Made by a program: the position numbers and the translations under genes. A stretch of 64,000 nucleotides of DNA from Isoetes taiwanensis. Its lineage: Eukaryota > Streptophyta > Lycopodiopsida > Isoetales > Isoetaceae. This document shows positions 10,388 to 21,468 of this stretch, piece after piece (position 1 is the stretch's first letter; every line of letters starts with the position of its first letter). Under the pieces are notes generated by a model. That model was not told where the DNA came from and ran no database searches. It saw only the letters and a list, made by a program, of their open reading frames with translations. Location of the stretch: assembly GCA_021234155.1 (NCBI GenBank), contig JAJEKV010000026.1, positions 18,518,167 to 18,582,166 of the forward strand. Reading direction: 5' to 3'.

Positions 10388-10452
10388 TTTTGGTAGCTAT
10401 GTGGTAGAGCACTTGGTTGGCCATAGCGGGTTTGATTTGCTACTCCCGGAAG
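10388..10452 (+). repeat. tRNA-like (SINE-head or tRNA relic) sequence
   Basis: GGTAGCTATGTGGTAGAGCA resembles a tRNA D-arm and A box. It is followed about 25 bp later by GCGGGTTTGATTTGC, a degenerate B box/T-arm, and then CTCCC. Spacing fits a tRNA with an eroded acceptor stem. It may be the head of a tRNA-derived SINE. Confidence 0.4.
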
Positions 10453-10740
10453 TTAAGGTCGCCTCACTATTTTTACATTCATGACATCTTTGGGATTTTG
10501 GCATCAATGGAACAGCCATTAGAGTTAAAGGCATCACTCCTTGACACGAAAGTGTGCAAAGGCCATACATAAATATAATGTAGGAAGTTCTAATACATGC
10601 GGTATGTTTGCGACACCTGTGTCATTATTCTTGTTGCAATATTCAGTTGGGACCTCTTGCCTTTTGACCCTTGTTCTGAAACTTGATGGGAACTAAGCAG
10701 GTAAACTAGTTCTGGAAGGAAAGATTGAGCACTCCTTTAA

Positions 10741-11475
10741 CATAAATGCCAAGCAAGATCGACATTGGCGACCCGAAAACTTCTGGATGTGATGAATAAA
10801 TCCATGGTGAAGACAAGAACCTTACAGGTATGCGGCATATATGAGCTTAGTTCGTACTTCACTCGTTGTATTGGCTTTTTGATGGATTAGGCTCCCAATG
10901 GTGTCTCATCTGGCAGGTGTTACAAAATGACCGAGGGATGATAACGCCTCCCGGTATTACATGGTCTATTCAAAAGGTTAGTTCAAAAGCTTATTAGTGT
11001 TATGTCATAATATCCAATGGTTGTTTAAACTTCAGGACAAAAAAAAAATTTGCTGCGGCTGCAGCGAAAGGGCCTGAAGGAAAACGAACACGCAGAGAGC
11101 GTGGTGAGCTGGAGGATATTGTGTTCAAATTGTTTGAGAGGCAAACCAGTTGGGCGTTGAAACAACTTGTGCGAGAAGCAGAACCAACCGGTTGTAAGCT
11201 TCTTCAGCACAAATTAACGTCTACAATAATAATCTTGCATCTTTGAAGAACCTCTCATCTACAGAAATTTGTTGCCATTGTTCAAGTGGAAGTTCTTCCC
11301 TTGGCCCAATTTTTGCTTAGGCATGCGACTAAAAGCGTCTCTTAGTAGTCCGAAAGCTAATTGTATTTTTGTACAGGGCTTTCTTGAAAGAAATTTTGAA
11401 TGACTTATGCATTTACAATGGCGAGGAACCAAGCAAGGCACATCTGAGCTCAAGCCCGAGTTTGTGAGCATCTAA
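10741..11475 (+). pseudogene. TFIIF beta subunit (RAP30-like) gene fragment
   Basis: Four exon-like pieces match the C-terminal half of plant TFIIF beta, a general transcription factor subunit that acts with RNA polymerase II. Piece 1 ends at 10,827 with MNKSMVKTRTLQ. Piece 2 is 10,917-10,976 (VLQNDRGMITPPG). Piece 3 is 11,036-11,190 (KRTRRERGELEDIVFKLFER then LKQLVREAE, the winged-helix start). Piece 4 is 11,377-11,475 (FLKEILNDLCIYN, then ELKPEF after a lost base). GT and AG sites flank pieces 1-3. A ten-A run at 11,039 shifts the frame at the start of piece 3, and the junction of pieces 3 and 4 is out of phase. The N-terminal half is missing. It is most likely a captured or decayed fragment, although sequence errors could mimic some of the breaks. 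Confidence 0.75.
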
Positions 11476-11979
11476 TGCAGGAAGAAGCGGAGAGAGCTTG
11501 AGAATAGGTTAGAGGCGTACATAGATGGAACTTTTGTATGCTATCAAAAGGTGGAAGCGGCCTCTTGTACATGTTTTTTGATTGACATTTGTACCATATA
11601 AAGTGAACAATGCATTTTGGAATAAGATCAGCCTATTTGTTGTTTTCTAACTAGTGGCATATTGGTTCGACTATTTGTTCCATTGTGTTCTTGCTTGGTG
11701 AGTAAAATTTGCATTGAACTGAAAATACTCACTCCTTTGGGGGATTATGACAAAGATTATCATGGTCCATTTGGGCAAATGGAAATTATTTCAATTATTT
11801 TATTGCTCAAGCCGAGCATTCTTATTACATCGACCCATCGTACTTCGATGCGGTGCTACATAATTCGGGTTGTTTTTATCATTGGGTGGGAGACTAAAAT
11901 ATTTCCATGAGGAATAGAATGCTTAAAGTTATGGTCTGCAATATCTATATGCTTATTTACCTTGGTCTTTGCATCATAG

Positions 11980-12037
11980 GTCCGTATTTTGCAAGAAGTG
12001 AAAGAAATCTATCAAGCTAGGTTAGATGTTCTCAGGG
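11980..12037 (+). pseudogene. Exon-like piece, unrecognised gene
   Basis: After an acceptor-like CATCATAG, the frame VRILQEVKEIYQARLDVL reads through as an amphipathic helix. Donor-like GTTAG and GGTTTG follow. The family is unknown. It may belong with the pieces at 13,356-13,929. Confidence 0.25.
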
Positions 12038-12182
12038 TTTGTTGTTGGGACTCTCGTCTTGCGGGTAAGTTGTGCTATTATTCTGTGTCTTTCTGCATAG
12101 CTAGTTATTTGGATGACATTTACATTGGGAATCTTCAGGTAAGAAATGGTGCAAATGAACAAAGCATCCTAAACCATGTGCA

Positions 12183-12260
12183 TCTTATCCTATATTATAA
12201 AGTTATTCTGTAAGTGTTGGACCCAGCCCTAATTTGGGCGGTCCAGATTTTACCTTCGAT
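12183..12260 (+). mobile_element. Helitron 5' end, plus strand
   Basis: After an A comes TCTTATCCTATATTATAAAG, then sequence containing GTTGGACCCAGCCCTAATT. The same subterminal pattern (TGGACC-CGCCCTAA) is found at 31,990-32,041 on the minus strand and at 36,885 on the plus strand. The partner 3' end could be 28,725, giving a 16.5-kb composite, but that pairing is not shown. Confidence 0.55.
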
Positions 12261-12559
12261 TTGACGGTCGAGATCAAGCCCTCGATCGGGGGTTTTGCTT
12301 CCTCCCCAATTCATTCCAATCCGGCAGGAACAGCAGCTTCGTCACGAATAGGAACCCAAATATGCCCAAGCTTTCTTTACTTTGACGGCAGCAAGAGCAG
12401 CTCCTTCTAATGAATTAGCTTTTGCTATGGCTGGACAATTGGAGCTTAGAATTCAGAGGTGTGGAAGAATTTAATCCTAATGAACGATGGGGATTAACAC
12501 AAAAAACGCCACGATTTGTTAGCTAAGAAGCCCGTGGGTTGAGAGTAGAGATGCCTGGC

Positions 12560-12703
12560 CATGGCGGATGTCGTAGCTAAAGAGGAGCTTTTTGCTCCCA
12601 GTAGCCACATCATTGAGGAAGACGATGCCTATTGGGAAGTATTTTGCGGTGGCGTTGACGCCGAAATGATGATGGCGAAGCTGTGCAAATGCAATGGTTA
12701 GGG
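12560..12703 (+). CDS. Short acidic open frame, unrecognised
   Basis: A 47-codon frame begins MADVVAKEELFAPSSHIIEE, continues with WEVFCGGVDAEMMMAKLC and stops at 12,701-12,703. The composition is protein-like and has no low complexity. It lies inside the possible Helitron that begins at 12,183, so it could be a captured exon. No family was recognised. Confidence 0.25.
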
Positions 12704-13355
12704 TAGGGCTAGATGCGGAAAGGAGTAGTTTTGGCGAGGTTAAGTAATCTCGCGATTCATGTACCACGTTAATGGGCGGAGAAACTCATCCGCACAAATA
12801 AGATCCGCTTAAGAAAGCAAGGCGGCACTTTTCCTTCTTTTGTGGGTGATCCATTCTCTTTATTGGATCTCGAGTTAATATCCCGAAATTCTATAGGAAT
12901 AATATCGTGGCATGAAGCATGAAATAAGTTCTATTCTTCTATGAGTTATTTTAGCATAAGGAAGATGAGCTTCTTTAGTGTACCCATACATAATCCAACC
13001 ATATTCAAAATTGGGGAAGATAGCGATTTTTGTTGGCGTCTCGGGCATAGTAAGCTCAATGACTTGGCAAATGATTCTTGATGTACATGCTTTCCGTGAC
13101 ATGGTATGCTTGGAAGACACATGGTTGCAAGAAACAAGGGCCTGATGAGCCTCGGCCCTTTGCGCAATATCTTTGTTAGTTTGTAGTTGTGAAAGCATGC
13201 TAAGTAATAAGTAGCCTTCAGCTTCTTGATCTTTGCTTTAGGTTTTAGGTAATTATTTTTTATCTGGTAGCCAATATATTATCTAAATCAGTGCCATATT
13301 CTGTTCTCATTTTTGTGTTAATTGTATAAAGTGCTCATTACATATCTACTTGCAG

Positions 13356-13929
13356 GAGTTCATGGGACAATTTTCATTCGTAGAAAGTGAGAAGCAGAAA
13401 AAGCTTTACGCGCTGTATGGAAAGGTACCGCTTGATGGATTACAAGCTTATTTTACTTTCTAAATATACAGTACTTGATTGTCTAATGTCCACTATACTC
13501 CGTTGCCAAAGGTGGTTGCAGCGGTTCACAAATCAGTACATGTAACTTTGTTTGAATTTAAGCATATATAGAGTGAGCAACCGCGTTTTTGGAAATCTTA
13601 ATGTTCTCTATTGGCTTCAGATTGAGTTTGAAACGATATGCAGAGAAAGGAAGGTAATGCAAGTTTTGCTAATTATCATTATTTGGTTTATCATCATTTC
13701 GCATTATTTCATGACTAGCATTAATTTAGCTTCCAGCATAGGCATGGGTCTCGCTAGCACTAGATGGAAAATCGTTAGCTGATTAGTGTTTTACTTATTC
13801 TTCTACTGTTAGACTCATGTGCATGGCTTTTCTTTGTTGCAGCTTATGATTTGAGAACCATGCTAGAAACAATGTCAGAGATGTGCAGAGTGCAGAAAAT
13901 ATACGCAGAATGTCATAAATAGATGGTGG
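13356..13929 (+). pseudogene. Three exon-like pieces of an unrecognised gene
   Basis: 13,356-13,424 is flanked by TTGCAG and GTACC and encodes EFMGQFSFVESEKQKKLYAL. 13,621-13,653 is flanked by TTCAG and GTAATG and encodes IEFETICRERK. A piece from 13,843, after TTGTTGCAG, encodes YDLRTMLETMSEMCRVQKIY and stops at about 13,920, but in a phase one base off. The first two join in phase 0. The charged helical character suggests a real spliced gene tail. I cannot name it. Confidence 0.4.
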
Positions 13930-14038
13930 AGATAACGAGGTAACTGGATTGGAAGGCTGAGATAAGACACAAAAAAAAGGATCCCATTCCCCCACTTACT
14001 TTCTATATTGAGTTGCAGTTGATATCCTTTGAAGAAAA

Positions 14039-14152
14039 CAGATTGTAGCGGATAGATTGTAGAACAGATTGCATAGGATATGAACAGATAGCATTGGATA
14101 TGAACAGATTTCATCAAATTGTAGCAGATAGATTGAACAGATTGTAGCAGCT
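14039..14152. repeat. Degenerate short tandem repeat
   Basis: GATTGTAGC and GAACAGATT/ATATGAACAGAT motifs alternate several times over about 110 bp, with no regular period. Confidence 0.55.
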
Positions 14153-14779
14153 TGCATCAGGAAGCTCCACACAGCGCAGTGCAGCCTCGGATGTTCCGAC
14201 TGTGGATTCGTACATGCATGTGATTTGAAGCATAAGATACTGCGGTTTGTTTCTTTGATTTCGCTTCTTTGATGCATCTGGTTTCTTTTGTAAATATGCT
14301 GGTTTCTTTCTTTTACATCATTGATGTTGCAAGCAGCAAATATTTAACCCAGGTTTCCAGTAATGTTTCTCAAAATTCACATGGTTATTGAATACTTGAA
14401 GCATGTTCTGTCAGTTGATTAGTTACTCAAGTTAATTCATCTGTGTTATTCGTTCGTGATGATTCTTCTATTGCCTTTCTTAATCCTGGAATATGTTAAA
14501 TGCTTGCAGAACATGCCTTATGTGTTTGTTCTCTCCAAGCAAGCTCTAGGGGCCTGTGATTTCTTGCTCAGTGACGACTAATGAAGGTAGTCAGTTGAAG
14601 ATCCAAGTTGAGCAGTTGAAGGTAGAAGGTATGTAATTTATCAATCTCATTGATGTTGCAAGCAGCGAAAATGAATTAATACTCATGTTCTCTTTTATTT
14701 TCCCCTTGCAGACTTCCTGCTTAAGTTTGATATAAATGTGATTTGTTTGTATAAATGTGATAATCTATTAATATTGATT

Positions 14780-14874
14780 TTGTTCGCATATTCCTTCAAT
14801 TACTGTTTTAAAGCGCATGTGGAGTGCGCATGTAGTGCAAAAACATAAAGAACAATGTTTAAATCTTCGTTATT
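14780..14874 (+). repeat. Dispersed repeat, copy interrupted by the foldback element
   Basis: The blocks ATTCCTTCAATT, GCATGTGG and GTGTAGTGC-like, and AACAATGTTTAAATCTTCGT, occur here and again at 17,618-17,712. In this copy the match stops exactly where the foldback element begins. Confidence 0.6.
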
Positions 14875-15342
14875 TTTTAGTATAATAACCAACACATAAC
14901 TACCATTGACATTAATTAATATAACCATTGAATCCAACACAATTAAATTAAAATCCCCCTTAAACCCCCTTTGGTTTGGGTGCATATTCACACGGGGGGT
15001 GACTCCGGGCATCGAGAGCTGTCGGATTGGCATATTCGCCCCTTATTCCTTAATCTACACCATACGTAAAGTTCCTCATTTGTGGGGTATGCAAGTACAA
15101 GATTTGCTATACTGTATAACAAGATTTGCAAAATACTATAAGATTTCAACCGGAATACTATATGGTGTTGATTTCGTACGTGCAAAATACAATTATGAGG
15201 GCTCTCGCTGCCCTCGTCACTTTTGGGTGTGAATATGCACCCAAACCAAAGGGGTTTAAGGGGATTTTAATTTAATTGTGTTGATTCAATGGTTATATTA
15301 ATTAATGTCAATGGTAGTTATGTGTTGGTTATTATACTAAAA
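14875..15342. mobile_element. Foldback element (MITE) with ~118-bp inverted ends
   Basis: 14,875-14,993 and 15,227-15,342 are inverted copies of each other with only an indel or two. The outer end is TTTTAGTATAATAACC and the inner end TGCATATTCACAC. The total is about 468 bp with no transposase. TA flanks the GTATAATAACC ends on both sides, so a TA duplication (mariner type) is possible, but a longer duplication is not excluded. Confidence 0.8.
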
Positions 15343-17600
15343 GCCACAACCCTTCGGGCCATAAAAAAAAAAACGGACGTGAGAATATAAAAGACATCTA
15401 AAACATGTAGCAATATGTGTTATGTAATATGCAGCATTAAGAAAAAAAAGGGAATATAGTAAAATGAAACATGACTAACTATAATATCAAAGCATAATGT
15501 AATATAATTATATATGCTATAAAAGCATTTTATTTAGAAATTTATTGAGTTATTGAAAATAGCCAAGGTATTATAATAGTTTTGGAGCACTTAAAGTGGA
15601 TAGTGGTTTAAGATACGATACAAATCTTGGTTGATTTGCCTATCAAATAGTCTACCAGAGAGCGATTAGCACATTTTATTTGCGCACGTAATTGCCTTTG
15701 CTGATCTATGTCCAAACGGATATGTGCATCAAGCATGAAGTTCTCAATTGAGCTCAAACGCGTTCGTTGATTTGTGCCTCTTGAGCTTCAGCGACATCTT
15801 CTTGTGCAGGATGGTTTACCTCGTACGTGATGCCTTCTGCTTGTATAACTCCCATTCGTGATGTTGAGGTTGAGCCTCGTCTGTTTCGTGCCATTCGTCT
15901 CATTGTAATAGCTGCGATCATTAAAAAAACAACACAAGGTTAAAAGTTTCATATAGCATTATAATAAGAATAACACAAGCTTGTAATTGCAATTGTACGC
16001 GCACACCCGAGCCATTTTGATGGCCCGAAAATTTTTTTTGAAGTAACACCCTCGGCCCAGGGCGTTATCTACTCCATAAAAACTAATATAGTAGATGTTA
16101 TGATGTTAGATATTGTAGCATTTTATTTTTACATAGAAACTTAAACAATGGCCATAATGTTGAAGCCTAGGCTCAACATGAATGGGCAGTAGATAATGCT
16201 AGATATTGAAAGAAAGGCGACATTTTTAATTTTAAAGGGAAATAGTTAAAGGAAAGAATAGGATATTCGAGATTAGGTCCTTGGTTAGGGTTAGGGTTTT
16301 ACGCAATGGATCGATGATGGCGGTGCTTGCTTGAACACATGGAAATCAATTGAATAGAAAGATGTGAGGGTCGAATCTAAGCGTGGTCTTTGCGAGATGT
16401 TGAAAACAGAGTTATCTTACCATGCTACACCTTTGGTTCCGGTGGGCTTACGAGGGAAAGCTCAGCCAGATATGGCTATGGCGGCTAGTGGCTCCGGTTT
16501 TGACCTATGGGCTTAATTGGTTTTCGAGTTTTGTAGCTTGATATGAGCGGTAGCTAGTTAAGCGATGGAATCGGCAGCAAGCAATCACTTATATGGAGAA
16601 ATCGGCAAGCGATTACATTGTTTACTCGGCTTTTTATGTACGATTCTGATCGTCCACCCGGCCCGGAGCCATTTTACAACAGATGTTTGATCTGGCGCGC
16701 ACCCAATACAATACCTTGGATAAAACTTGAAGATGTGGCTATGGCGATCCAATTTATGTCGGGCATATTACGGCTATGGCGAGCTAGATATTCATGGCTC
16801 GGGCCAGCACTAAGTGGCCATTGCTTTTTGAGCTAAAGCTAAAGTTGAGGGAAGAAAAAAGATAGGAAAAAGCGCAAGATCTGTCTCCATCTCCAATTTT
16901 GCATGCTAGGTACTTTTCGCTCTCCGGATTGGGCGGCATGCAGATTCTAATGCTAGGTGTATTGCTAGGTTTGGATTTGGCCTGCCATGCGTTTGTTTTC
17001 GGATTAAACAAATTAACAGCAGGTTTGGGTTTGGCATGCGGTCCGGGCTTGATTCCGTACTAAGGCACGGATGCTAAGCGGAGGGGAAGTTGCGGTTGTT
17101 ATAGCCCGATCTTTTCCATCTCCACTTCACCATGCTAGAAATCTCACGCGCGTTACAATCTTGAGAACCAAAACCAAGTAACACAACACTTTCTGCGGAA
17201 TGTTTAAAAAGATGAATGCAATATGTAGCATAAAAAGCAAAAACGACAAAAAAGAAAAAAACACCGTATCATGCATTGTTCCAATCTGGTCATGGAAGAT
17301 TTATCGTCAAAAAAAGCACAAACTTCCATACCACAACTGTTGGATGAGGATAGAGGGAGACGGATCGGCGCGACGGCACGACGGATAAAACCACCACAAG
17401 AGCTTCTGAGAGAACAGAGCTTTGCTGGGTTCATGCATATGAATAAGGAGCTCGGCATAAGAACCGTTAGATTGTTAAAGCTAATCCACATCAACGCTCC
17501 AGAAAAGCTGCACTCTAGAAATACTATTTAGTATGGCCCAATGAATACAGCACCGAAATCATAGGAAAACCATGCCAAAAAGCGTACAAAAACACAAAAA
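15343..17600. other. Gene-less stretch
   Basis: AT-rich sequence without a recognisable gene. Frames at 16,618-16,836 and 17,271-17,531 have no family resemblance. Confidence 0.35.
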
Positions 17601-17617
17601 AAACCCCCTGTTATAAT

Positions 17618-17712
17618 GCTACATATTCCTTCAATTCTGTTTAAACTGCATGTGGGTCTGCGTGTAGTGCAGCCAAAATGCAAGAACAATGTTTAAATCT
17701 TCGTTACGTATA
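17618..17712 (+). repeat. Dispersed repeat, uninterrupted copy
   Basis: Partner of 14,780-14,874. Here the sequence continues past TTCGTTA without the foldback element. Confidence 0.55.
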
Positions 17713-18099
17713 CTATAGAAAATTCAGCTGACATAAAGATTTGTTCATCCCTGTCAATATAGTCTACTGCCAATTCAACAGCAAATCATAAGTGGCCAAC
17801 AACACCATATGGTGCATTGGATGTATTCAACTGTACACAATGCATGTCACAAGATAAAGACATTTGCATGTCACAAGATAAACATTTAAAATTAAGAAGT
17901 TGCTAGAACCAAATTCTATGCCATAACAATGACATAGCAATTCAGGTCCAATCCTACAAATGCCAGGACACTAACCACCTTATAGCCCAACGATGCTAGG
18001 CAGCATCATTTTACAATGCAACCTTATTATTTCTAGGCCTCCAATATTACCAGTTCCAACCAACCTTATTATTTCTACGTCTCCAACATTGCCAGCAGG

Positions 18100-18320
18100 G
18101 TTCGAAATTAGAATTTGCCCTAACCATTAAAAATGCCTGCTTATATTTAAGGCTACCGGAAATACATGAAATTATAGTGTACTTTCCCGGAAATCCTTAG
18201 AAACGTCCCCAAAAATAGCCTGAAAAAACGCCGGGAATTTTTTTTGGCTATCGGAAATTTTTTGGAATGACCGGATTTTTAAGGGTCGAACCCCCCCAAT
18301 TTCGAACCCTCCAGTTCCAA
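18100..18320. repeat. Repeat rich in CCGGAAA/TTTCCGG motifs
   Basis: Irregularly spaced GGAAAT and CCGG-containing motifs occur on a background of A and T runs. A similar cluster in the opposite sense is at 26,330-26,480, suggesting one dispersed family. A CCCAGCCCTAATTTGG block like the Helitron subterminus at 12,228 follows at about 18,330. Confidence 0.35.
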
Positions 18321-19663
18321 CCTGTGCCCAGCCCTAATTTGGATGGCCCAGATTAGGCCAATCAACGTCCCAGATTACGCTAAACTAAAAACAAAAGGGT
18401 CTTGGGAATATTAGGGTTTTAGGGACTTTTTGCACAGACGGCGATCCTTGAAGCCTGCTTCATAGAAGAGCCACGAACACCAAAAATGTCGTGGTTGTAT
18501 ATGCAGCTCCAGCCATGGTGACCATGGAGCAAATTTACAAACCAGTTCCGCCGCTTCCACTACCGCCAGTTCCCTCTGAGCCACTATTTTTCCTTTGAAC
18601 TTAGGCGCTCTTCAAAATCTACAAAACAAAACGCCCTCGAGCTAGGGCATCTTCAGGTTGCGGCAGTGGCACTCAAGCCCATTTTTTCTACTCCTCCAAG
18701 AGGTTGGCTATGGCATTTCTTTTCCTTCTACTCACCTATGGCACATAAGAAGCCATCGGCTTTCAAAATGCAAGCTCTGAAGTTTTCAACCGCATCTGAA
18801 GCGCCCATTTCGCTCTAGATCTAGGGCAAATCTTGCTCCAACTATCGCATCCTCGATATTATCGATTCGGATTAGAAGGTACTTTGGATTGATCATTCTA
18901 TTTTAGGGCAACGAAATATTATCCGGAAGATCAAATAAGCGGGCGAAACAAGAATAGCTTGGGCAAAGCCATTGTGCTGGATAATGAGCACGATCCACGA
19001 TCTCAGAGAAGAGTAGGAAGTACGGTAATATGTTTTTTAAAACTATGATACCTAGAGCAAGCAGAATAGAGTCATTGTGTTTTTATGAAACTATAAAGCA
19101 GATATCAGCTTATGCATCATATTATTTCATTTCTGAAATCCATAATAGACTAGAAACGTGTGCCCGGCGATGCCGGGCATTAGTCCTGGATGTGTGGAAT
19201 GGCTAGACATAATGGACTTTATAGGTGCAATAAAGAGCTATGAAATGTAATTATGCCTATAGATGTAATAGAGTGCCAAGTGCGGAGGGTTGTAGATGAG
19301 ATGTAATCGTGTATGTAGATGTAATGGAGTGTCAGGGTCTCTAAGAAATATAGAACTTTGTAAGTCACCATGTTGGACTCCATCTTTAAGAGTTGTAATT
19401 TACTTAGACACATAATCATGATATCTTAAACCCTAAACATAAGCACTAAATACTAAATTTGTGGTAATGATGACATGGTTGATAGCAATGCATGATCCAT
19501 CTAAGAGATGCTCTATATTCATTGACATTCATGATGTAATAAATTCTCAAACCCTAAATGCTCAAATCCTTAAACCTGTAGCTTAACACTAAACCCTAAA
19601 TGAGTGATTTATCCAACATGTTTGACATGTTCAATTATTTAGTACCATTACCTTAAGGCTAGA

Positions 19664-19695
19664 CAGTGCGACCGGTGATGCCCGGCATTAATCTT
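19664..19695 (-). mobile_element. Second Helitron 3' end, decayed
   Basis: Minus strand: ATGCCGGGCATCACCGGTC, then GCACTGT and CTAG. One arm of the hairpin is damaged. It lies 514 bp inside the 19,150 end and shares its GCCGGGCAT arm. Confidence 0.5.
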
Positions 19696-19852
19696 GAGCA
19701 TGTGCAGGGTAGTCATGTAATGGAATTCACATGTGGAATAGATGGTTGTAGATCTTTGAGAAAGGAATGGAGTGCTTAGATCACGAAGGACATTAGCATA
19801 ATATTTGGAGTGGGATGAGTCAAATGGCTTTTAAATAGGAACATAGCATTAA

Positions 19853-19919
19853 GATGGATGGATGGATGGATGGATGGATGGATGGATGGATGGATGGATG
19901 GATGGATGGATGGATGGAT
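19853..19919 (+). repeat. (ATGG)n microsatellite
   Basis: About 17 uninterrupted tetranucleotide units. Confidence 0.95.
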
Positions 19920-20695
19920 ACAATTTTAATGTCTACGGGAAGTTTATGAAGCTTATGAGCAACAAAGAGAGCTCACATTTGCTCAAATAGTGCAACAAAG
20001 AGCTGTTTGCAAGCTCACGTAGATTATAATTTGTAGTTGTCTATGAACAAATCTTAGTTCCACACATACACAAAAAACAGAAAACACATGAAGCCTTATG
20101 TACAGCAAGTTGGTCGCAAGGGATTGTAGCAATTTATTTTCTACTAATAGCCTACAAAGTAGATTGAAGTTCCTCTAAAATTGCATATACAGTCTATAGA
20201 AACACAAATTCATGCTGAACTGCAAAACAATTCAACTTCAAATAATCTCCATAGCATTTACAAAGATATTAGCTTTTTTCCACATATCTGAGCAACGAAA
20301 TATCAATGTCATCATGTGTAGTTCAAGATGCATGATTAATCAAACTACAATCTTGTGCATGTCTTAGGCAATATAGCGAGATTGAGAAATTGCTTGACAA
20401 AGCATCAATAAGAAAACTATGAAGTGCACAACAGAAGATGAAATCAATATTCTGCCCAGGCATAAGGTACAACTGTATTGAAAAGTCGTAATTGCCACTT
20501 CTACTGCAACCACAACAAATCATTAATCCATACAATATTGCGCTGGAGATTTGACTCTCAAACGCATGTCTTAATAGCATGCATTAACCACCTTAGTTCT
20601 TATCCCCAAATAGAAAAGAGCCACAAAGAAAGAAATCTGATTAAAATCACGATGAGCTCTAGAATATTAAATTAAATTAATTGATTTAAAATTAA

Positions 20696-21468
20696 GGGAA
20701 AAACTACAAAATGCCCTTATGTTTTGACGAATTTCACCAGATGCCCCTAAGTTTTTATAATTTTACTAAATGCCCATGTCAACGTATACCCTTCTGTAAC
20801 ATTTCAAGTTTCACAAAATGCCCTTCAGTTTTTCGTATTTAATAGAATGCCCTTTTTCAACGGATACTTTTTGGCGTCATTTTTGGATCAACGTCCAGTT
20901 TCGTGCATGGTTCCTCAAAAGAAAAAGGAAGGCACAGGAGACTCCATTGAATTTGCTTCTGATCAAATCTCATTTTGCTCCATCAGTTTTTGCTTGTTCC
21001 ATCATTTTTTGCTCAAGCATCACTCTCACAATTCTGGGGGCACAGGATGTCATGGTTCTGGAGGCTCACCAAACTTTTCTACTCACTTCTTACTCCGCAA
21101 CCTATAGGGAGATCATGCACCATGTTATTGTTCCTATTGTTCTAGATACAATGTTGCCTGCAACGACAATACGACGTTGTTCAAGGGAATTTCAATAATT
21201 TTCTTAAAACTTAAAAGGTATTTTGTGAATTTGCAACTTTTAAAATTTGAAAAAAAAAACACATGTTATAGGTCTCAAGGGCATTTTGAAAATTTATAAG
21301 AAACATAAGGGCATTTGATGAATTAACGTAAATCTTAAGGGTATTTGAATAATTTTTGAAAATACAAAAATACATTATATGTTGACCAGGGGCATTTGGT
21401 GAAATTATAAAAGTTAGGGGCATCTGGTGAAATTCGTCAAAACATAAGGACATTTTATAGTTTTTCCC
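20696..21468. mobile_element. Mutator-like non-autonomous element inside the Helitron
   Basis: Ends are long inverted repeats of about 90 bp beginning GGGAAAAACTACAAAATG on the left and its near-complement on the right. Flanks TTAAAATTAA and TTTAAATTAA look like a 9-10-bp target duplication, as Mutator elements make. The inverted ends contain repeated TTTCACnAnATGCCC units. The 126-codon frame inside (20,818-21,198) starts within the inverted end and matches nothing I know. Confidence 0.7.

Noticed and set aside
16280-16300. TTAGGG-like telomeric motif
   Set aside because: Two partial units only; too short.
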